Source: Schistocephalus solidus (Eukaryota; Platyhelminthes; Cestoda; Diphyllobothriidea; Diphyllobothriidae). Taken from it: a stretch of 64,000 nucleotides of DNA. Of this stretch, positions 57,678 to 64,000 are shown in pieces. Every line of letters starts with the position of its first letter. The first letter of the stretch is position 1. The notes below the pieces were generated by a model. It made no database searches. It had not been told where the DNA came from and was given only the letters and a program-made list of their open reading frames with translations. The DNA lies in assembly GCA_017591395.1 (NCBI GenBank), contig WEDG01002903.1, forward strand, positions 1 to 64,000. The letters run 5' to 3'. The position numbers and the translations under genes are program-made.

Positions 57678-60121
57678 GAAAACAAGTATTCAAAACCCAA
57701 TTCAACCAAAAGTCCCTACTTCCACGGACTTGAACGCTGGTAAATATCTTTGAATGTACCTTATCCCGCCCAAAACGAGAGATGCCAATTGCATACGTCT
57801 TTAGACTTTAACTATTTATCCAGATAAGGTGTATAAATTTCTGTGAAATTTCATTGGCGACAGGAAAGATAGCATATCTGTATCCCAGAGGAACCATCTT
57901 CCTGATTGTTCATATGCAGGAAGAAGTTAGTTAACTCTTTGCCGTCGTCATAGAGATTCATCGTGGAGTCAAAAATTAAGTATCCTCTTAGTTGGATTGA
58001 ACTTCTGTGCTTACGCACAACACTCGAGTGTAAAAATGCTTGGTATTGCAAAATGAAAAGTTGTAACTATATTTAGCTATCTATTTGCAACGAATACGTT
58101 AACCGGGCCATTTTTATTTTCCGCTCTTAGAAGCATTCGTTTCTGCAGATGGTCGGTTTGTATCAAGCAAATGTGCTACAAGAAACGTGCGTTCAGTATT
58201 GGCAGTATGAAAATCCCGCTACCTCAACTTTACCTATATTTGACTTAGGTCGTTCAGCGACAACAAAATATCGACATTATCTAAAAATCTAGCCAGCCGC
58301 AATGTTTATGGCAGACAATCACTATGCAGTGACAGGTGCTCGTCATCAGACGTACAGTCGTTTCTCATTGCCGCATAACTGTAATCTGCTAGTTTAGAGG
58401 GTCAAGACAGACGGCACATAATTATTGAATTTTCAGAAAAATTACAATCTTTCTGACTCCATTTGAAGATTAATAAGAATATCTTGATGACCACGAAATT
58501 CATAAGATCCCATATTTAGCAGTCTTTCTGCTTCCAACTGAAGAAGTTTTGGCATAGCCGAATTTCACGGAAACTATTTGGGTTAAAAACAGAAATAAAC
58601 AGATATAACGATCAGCATATTATTGTCTTCATAATAATAAGGGGTAACCCTGAAGCTCGACATTTCGTGCCACTGCTTCTATTGTGCACTAATATATTTC
58701 GAGCTCGACGATATAGTCAGTACACTCATACTGTTGCAATCATGCTGATCTTCAGATCACGTACAGTCATTCGCATGCAGTTTTCTTCACGTTCATGCAT
58801 AAAAGTCCATGCAGTTGCCTTCTGAACTTAAAGAGACTACTATTTTACAAACCTATGTCCTCTTTTTACACACTCATCGGGAGTCTCGTACGTGGGTTGC
58901 TCTTGTGTCCCTCGCTTATTTTATGAATAATTATTGCGCACACACTTACCTAGGATTTAATACATCTAACAGTGTATATTTGCACTGGGGAAAAATTAGG
59001 CATACTTTGATTTGTTACGATAAAAATTTGTAATCTTTTACTTAAAGTCAACCACAACCATTCTGTAGGAGTTACTTAAACACTTAAAAAACTATCAGAT
59101 TTTGCAAGTGGTAAGCCTATTTAAAAACGTCCCTCCAATGGGACATTACGAGTGTTATTAGAACTCAAAGTTTCTGAAAATTAACCTTGTTCGAAAAGCA
59201 ATCAGTAGCACTCATAGCATCCACGTAGTTTTTGGGGTCTCTACCTGTATAAAACTGACTCAACTAACGCCCAGCGGTGAGATTAGCTGTTGCATAAAAG
59301 TATTTTTGGCACGAATGGCTTCCACTTTCATAGAAAATTATTTCTTCGTTTCACTGTTCGCTCCTGCACTTTCAGATTTACTAGCGGGCTCAATACCAAG
59401 TAAGATCATAGACGTATTTACTCACTTAACCTTACATATAAAGTGGGATAAAACCTACCTTCTTATATCGCTTTCTTCCGTCCGAAGCGTCAGATGGGCA
59501 AGCCGACTGTACTTTTAACTGCTGTTGCCGCCAGCGCACCCATGCACATGCACCAACAACCCCCACACACACACACAGATGAAGACACACCTCAGACCTT
59601 TCCCTTTTCATGTATTTGACTCAGCGCTGCAACTTTAATTGATGCGCTACAATGGGAGGCATGCGCATGCGCACCCGGAAAATCAGCGTCATAATTATCT
59701 CGCACAATAGGAACACTATTGGCGGCGGCAATGTCGGAGGCGGTAGTGGCCCAGACACGCAAGCCTTTGCAACCAATCGGAAACCGACATCCTCCCCCTT
59801 TGAATGTTCATACACGCACAGGCGCCTTTGTGAAGGTGTGCAAGTCCTTAATCAACAGAATTGATATTTGCCTAACGGTAGTGGCAGTTTCTGGGCTTGT
59901 CTCCCAGTCGCGCCTAAAACGCTCACGTACACCACTGCGGAAAGTTGAGTAAAAGCCCCCCTCCTGCCCTCCCTGTACTTTCTGACATTCTTTTGCGTAG
60001 TCTTTCGGATTTTACCTACGTGGTCGGTCGATAGAAAGGCAGTATGCTGACGGGAAACCCTTTACGAATGACCAGAGGCATAAGTGAGAGTTTTGCTTGA
60101 TGCTACAACCTCTCCAACCAG
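57678..60121. other. Probable intron, no gene recognised
   Basis: No domain found. There is a short (CA)n run near 59565-59578 and a GCATGCGCATGCGC palindrome near 59660. The frame at 59719-59952 (plus) is Arg/Pro-rich without a motif. Confidence 0.4.
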
Positions 60122-60306
60122 GTCATCTACCTCGTCTGTCTACTCCCCTTCCTTCCCTGCCTCACTTTCCTTACCATCTTCGCCGCAACTTCGTCCCTCG
60201 ATAGGTCTGTGTGCTGAATGCGACAGCCGCATTACCAACTGGGCATCAGCCTGTCAGGCCTTGGGCTGCATCTATCACAATGACTGTTTCGTGTGTTGCT
60301 GCTGCC
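60122..60306 (+). CDS. Internal exon of a LIM-domain protein (Ajuba/LIMD1/WTIP-like)
   Basis: The acceptor 'acctctccaaccag' ends at 60121 and a strong donor GTAAGT starts at 60307. The exon first encodes a Ser/Pro-rich stretch ('SSTSSVYSPSFPASLS', 'LPSSPQLRPS'), then the first module of a LIM domain: 'CAEC', an 18-residue spacer, then 'HNDCFVCCCC'. This matches C-x2-C, spacer, H-x2-C, then C-x2-C. The words 'ACQALG', 'YH' and 'CFVC' resemble the first LIM domain of the Ajuba family, cytoskeletal adaptors that also shuttle to the nucleus. The exon ends in phase 1, inside the second zinc-binding module, so the gene must continue downstream; I could not find the next exon in the window. This is the only host gene I can assign with confidence. 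Confidence 0.8.
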
Positions 60307-60466
60307 GTAAGTACTCTTTTCCATTTACTCCTCTCTTGTTTTAAACACTTTACGCATGTTCTTGTTTCGTCACATTTTAAATTCAAATTTTCATTCTTTT
60401 GGCGAAAATCACTTAATTGGCAATGTAGTGCAATCCCGATACAATAACTGGTTGTAATGGTGGCAC

Positions 60467-60469
<3 letters not shown>

Positions 60470-60530
<61 letters not shown>
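60470..60530. repeat. (AT)n microsatellite, ~60 bp
   Basis: Uninterrupted alternating A/T about 160 bp downstream of the LIM exon donor, so inside the predicted intron. Confidence 0.98.
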
Positions 60531-60533
<3 letters not shown>

Positions 60534-62243
60534 AGTCATCGTTGTCATCGATCGCCCATCTACAATCCACAAGCGTTCAAGTGGAGACCAACACTGACCA
60601 ACTCTACAGGAAAACAATCAGAACAGCGGAGCATACGCCCAGTGGAAGGGCTTCGCGTGGTGATCCATGCACGGTAGCCCTCAACTTTCGGACCAAATTT
60701 CTTCACTGCTCTAGGTGGTATCGTTATCCGCACGCGTCTCGCAAAGAAAACCGACAAATCTGTCGCGGATGTTGAATCTCCCTTCTGAGTATTGATCGTG
60801 AGATGTTTACTCCTGTTCTACTCAGTCCTCCGCGCACAAACCTAGAGATCAGCCTTCTTTCAAAAAGACGATACCAATGCACTAAAATGACGTTCGCGGC
60901 CAGCTACCTGAAAAAAAAATCCACAAAAATTGGATCAACCCATAACCTGTCCTTAATCATTGAAACAAGGCCTTTGGAACCGTGAACCGTTATTGACTCC
61001 AGTGCATCAGACCAAAATTCGCTATATAGGGAACGATCCACACAAATAGTCTGCTACCTGCATGAAAGCTCGTGGGTCGATAAAAGCTGGAGATCAGAGC
61101 CACCAGAGAAGTCCCTTTCACCGACCAAGGGCAACTGTGTGCGCAACAAGCTTCGTGGAGACGTTATGGATGTTAGATTCGCCTTTGCCGTTATAAAAGA
61201 CATTGCCTGACAAATGCCTTGTCTGTCGTGGAGAGTCAACCGTCTTTTAATGACCACGAGGTTGCAACTCCTCTGAACGAAATCATCCACCCTGCCTGGA
61301 CCTGATGCGAAGCACAGACCCACAGTGATTGCTCACCGTTATCGGCGTCATCGCTGCGTGACATCTGTAACAAACCTCACTCTGCTGAAGGTATGCGCTA
61401 ACCATACTGCCTTCTTTGCCAACACTCTCCGCAATGCCGATGTACCCTCGCTGGCTTCATCGCCTACAGCTGAACTTCGCCCTCATCATGAAGAGCTATC
61501 AACATAATGTGCAAGCGACAAGGGCGCTGTATGATTGGAAGTTATTGACCTCGACACTGTCTTGTCACCTCGAGGAGGAGAAGGAGGAGGCTGTAACTTC
61601 AGTCTCGCAGGTGGGGATCTGGATTTACGGAAGCACCAAGTATGTTAAACACGATCCTATTAGATATGCCTGGATGTGGATCACATTTTAACCGCATCAT
61701 GCACACTGCTCTAGAGGCGGTGTTTGAAAGGAAATCGAAAGGTACTTGCACGTTAGTTCCTATGTCACCGTCTTAGGAGCCCTTGGATGCACACAAACAT
61801 TATTTGGACTGGTGTTACGAAAACGATGAAAAACAAACTGTAGCAAAATTGTGCACTCTTCCTGTGTTAAAGCCTAATGTGACAGAAGCCGGGGAGATGC
61901 AAACTGTTATACCAACTTCCAGGGCATATGAACTCCACGGTGAGATTAAAAAAACATAAAAACAGTCTATTTCTATCAACCGAGGAGGATTTTGACGTTT
62001 ATCAACTTAAACGGCGTATTTCTACTGTCGGAGAAATAACGGATTCATAAGCGCTAGATTGAGCACTTCAGAGGGTTTCCTCAACCGCAAGACGGTATGT
62101 TGACGCTCCCCACCGGCAACAGGTCAGTCTCCGAAGCGTTTACAGTGAGAAATAGATGAAGCAGGGTTGTGTGCTTACCAGGAGAAATGACCTTAATGAA
62201 CCAGTGTGTCCATAGCCTCATTCGCGAATGACTGAGCACTTAA
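60531..62243. other. Unassigned region with several short non-AT-rich frames
   Basis: GC content is higher than in most of the window. Short frames on both strands (60560-60757 minus, 61054-61323 minus, 61325-61691 plus) look like fragments of decayed coding sequence. I recognise no domain and cannot assign them to a retroelement class or a host gene. Confidence 0.4.
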
Positions 62244-62596
<353 letters not shown>

Positions 62597-62889
62597 TGAT
62601 TGCTTGCTCCGCCTGTGACTCAACGTTCTTTTTACCGACATCGTGACGCTTATCATTATTTTATTCTTCAGTGATTGGCTGCAGCCCAGATAGCTCAGGC
62701 GCATGCAAATGCACACCTTGCTCTGGCGAGCACATCAACAACTACTGGCTCTCAGGGCTGGTTGAGCAACCACTGTCACCGTCATCTTATCTGTCTGCAC
62801 TCTCCCAGTCATAGTCCTACTGACTGTCTTCCTGAAATTCAATTTGCGCAGCCTCTCGTTATCGATTATTATCTTGGAGAAAACAGTGG

Positions 62890-63040
62890 CATGTGCTAAA
62901 ATAGCGCCAACTCATGACAGCAACGATCGCATAGTAGATGACAGTGAAATCCGCTTCACAGATGTACACAAATTAGTTTATCTGGGAACTGCCATCTCAG
63001 TAAACATGGAGATTGAGGTCTAAATTTAAGGTCACATTTC
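62890..63040 (+). mobile_element. Possible non-LTR RT remnant
   Basis: The plus strand reads 'DDSEIRFTDVHKLVYLGTAI' followed by SVNMEIEV. This resembles the 'F-x-YLG-x-x-(I/L)S' motif just after the catalytic core in RTE-like RTs (compare 'FAYLGSTMSRN' near 50570 on minus). Only about 45 residues are readable and the flanks are noise, so this is tentative. Confidence 0.35.
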
Positions 63041-64000
63041 CACATTCTGTCAATAGGTTCTAACCCTCGGTCTGGTTACGCCGCACAATTCTTCTTAGTA
63101 GAGGACGGGATGAAAATGTGGACAGGTTACAAATGTCACTGCTTTAGCCTCATAAGCATCCTGAGGGTGAAGAGGAAAGGTTTCCTGGAATGCGAATTGC
63201 TGTAGTGGTCCGGCACACTCGGCATCTTTGTTATGTTGAAACAGGTGCAACTGCGATGGGAAGGTGACGTGGTGGGGATAGTTAAGATCCGCATGCTCAA
63301 CGATTATTCTATGATAAATTTGCCTTACCTTTGCCTTGTTCACATTCTATGTTAACGTCAATGCGGTCGCTCGCTGACATAACGGAGAAAAATAAACGAT
63401 AGTGTCTGGAGACCACTCCCATGTACTCAAAAATCCACCAGGAGACAGTCGTAGATTTCACGCAGTATCAGCAGGCACAACGCACTACCGTAAAAACTAG
63501 AGTAAAAATTTTCGATGCCAGCCACGAGTATCTCCGCTGAAAACATTCCTATTAAGTACCATTGCAGCACCACGTTGCATCCTTGTTTGCCCCTTTCGGA
63601 CGTTGTTGCGGTACCCTCAACGGGAGCTCCGCCAAAGCACAAAGGACATACCACCATCACCGACAGTTCGTCGAAGAGCAATTATTTTAAAAGGTTGGGG
63701 TACAGAAGGGCAAGGAGTGCTTTTGTAACCCACCAATTTAGCTTCGAATGCTAAATCTAAAGAACACAATAAATAGAGTTAGAATTGGGGTTAGGGTTAA
63801 TTTAGTGTGTAGGTAGGTGTGTAATACGGTCTAATTTTGTGCTAAAAACAGTTCACCTGAAAGATGACACTGATCATAAATATTTTTATTGTCAACACGT
63901 TACCGCCCGTTTTCTTCCTTTAAACTGTTCCATCCCATATTGCTACCGTTACCGTATTACACGCATACCTATCCATTGTGTTCGTTAGGTGTGTCGTACA
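63041..64000. other. Non-coding stretch, nothing recognised
   Basis: Overlapping antisense frames at 63427-63681 and 63515-63754 and a minus frame at 63095-63343 have no motif. 'ggggttagggtta' at about 63787 is a very short telomere-like word only. Confidence 0.4.

Overview
The window looks like non-coding, repeat-rich DNA from a metazoan nuclear genome. It is AT-rich, has no operons, long ORFs or Shine-Dalgarno signals, and almost all recognisable coding sequence belongs to decayed retrotransposons. The mix is Penelope-like elements with GIY-YIG domains, an RTE-like element whose polyprotein ends in C2H2 zinc fingers, CR1/jockey-like LINEs and two tRNA-derived SINE-like families. In my memory this mix, and the wording of several peptides, best fits a parasitic flatworm, probably a tapeworm of the Spirometra/Schistocephalus/Dibothriocephalus type. 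That attribution is inference.

Layout. 1-3.65 kb: AT-rich DNA with two old tandem duplications. 3.65-11.9 kb: a very large inverted repeat (arms about 2.87 kb at 3788-6652 and 9033-11897) around a 2.4 kb spacer that holds a truncated antisense RTE-like element and a SINE. 13.35-14.64 kb: a second, more diverged inverted repeat that carries one tRNA-like SINE head in each arm. 15.6-19.2 kb: two Penelope-like elements in tandem. 19.2-19.8 kb: an (AT)n tract, then a full-length SINE and a partial copy. 20-36 kb: mostly featureless DNA with scattered SINEs, a dispersed repeat and telomere-like low-complexity tracts. 36.4-37.9 kb: antisense CR1 fragment. 41.3-45.0 kb: antisense CR1/jockey-like element split by a Penelope-like element, with a 13-bp target-site duplication. 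45.4-48.2 kb: sense CR1 with a recent 684-bp tandem duplication. 49.0-52.0 kb: antisense RTE (3' part) and antisense CR1 (3' part). 54.5-55.3 kb: sense CR1 3' fragment. 57-64 kb: candidate exons of a LIM-domain gene, plus (AT)n and (CTA)n microsatellites.

The only host gene I can name is a spliced plus-strand LIM-domain gene. The exon at 60122-60306 encodes most of a first LIM zinc-binding module resembling the Ajuba/LIMD1/WTIP family, and ends at a good GTAAGT donor. A Ser/Pro-rich open segment near 57.33-57.68 kb, and weaker plus-strand exon candidates at 20.7, 26.7 and 39.2 kb, could be upstream exons of this or other genes; that link is unproven. If they do belong together, most of the window is intron filled with retroelements.

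I found no CRISPR array, bacterial system or obvious new enzymatic system. The most interesting content is structural: two large inverted repeats of different ages, a cleanly datable nested insertion, a zinc-finger-tailed retrotransposon, and a young tandem duplication inside a dead LINE.
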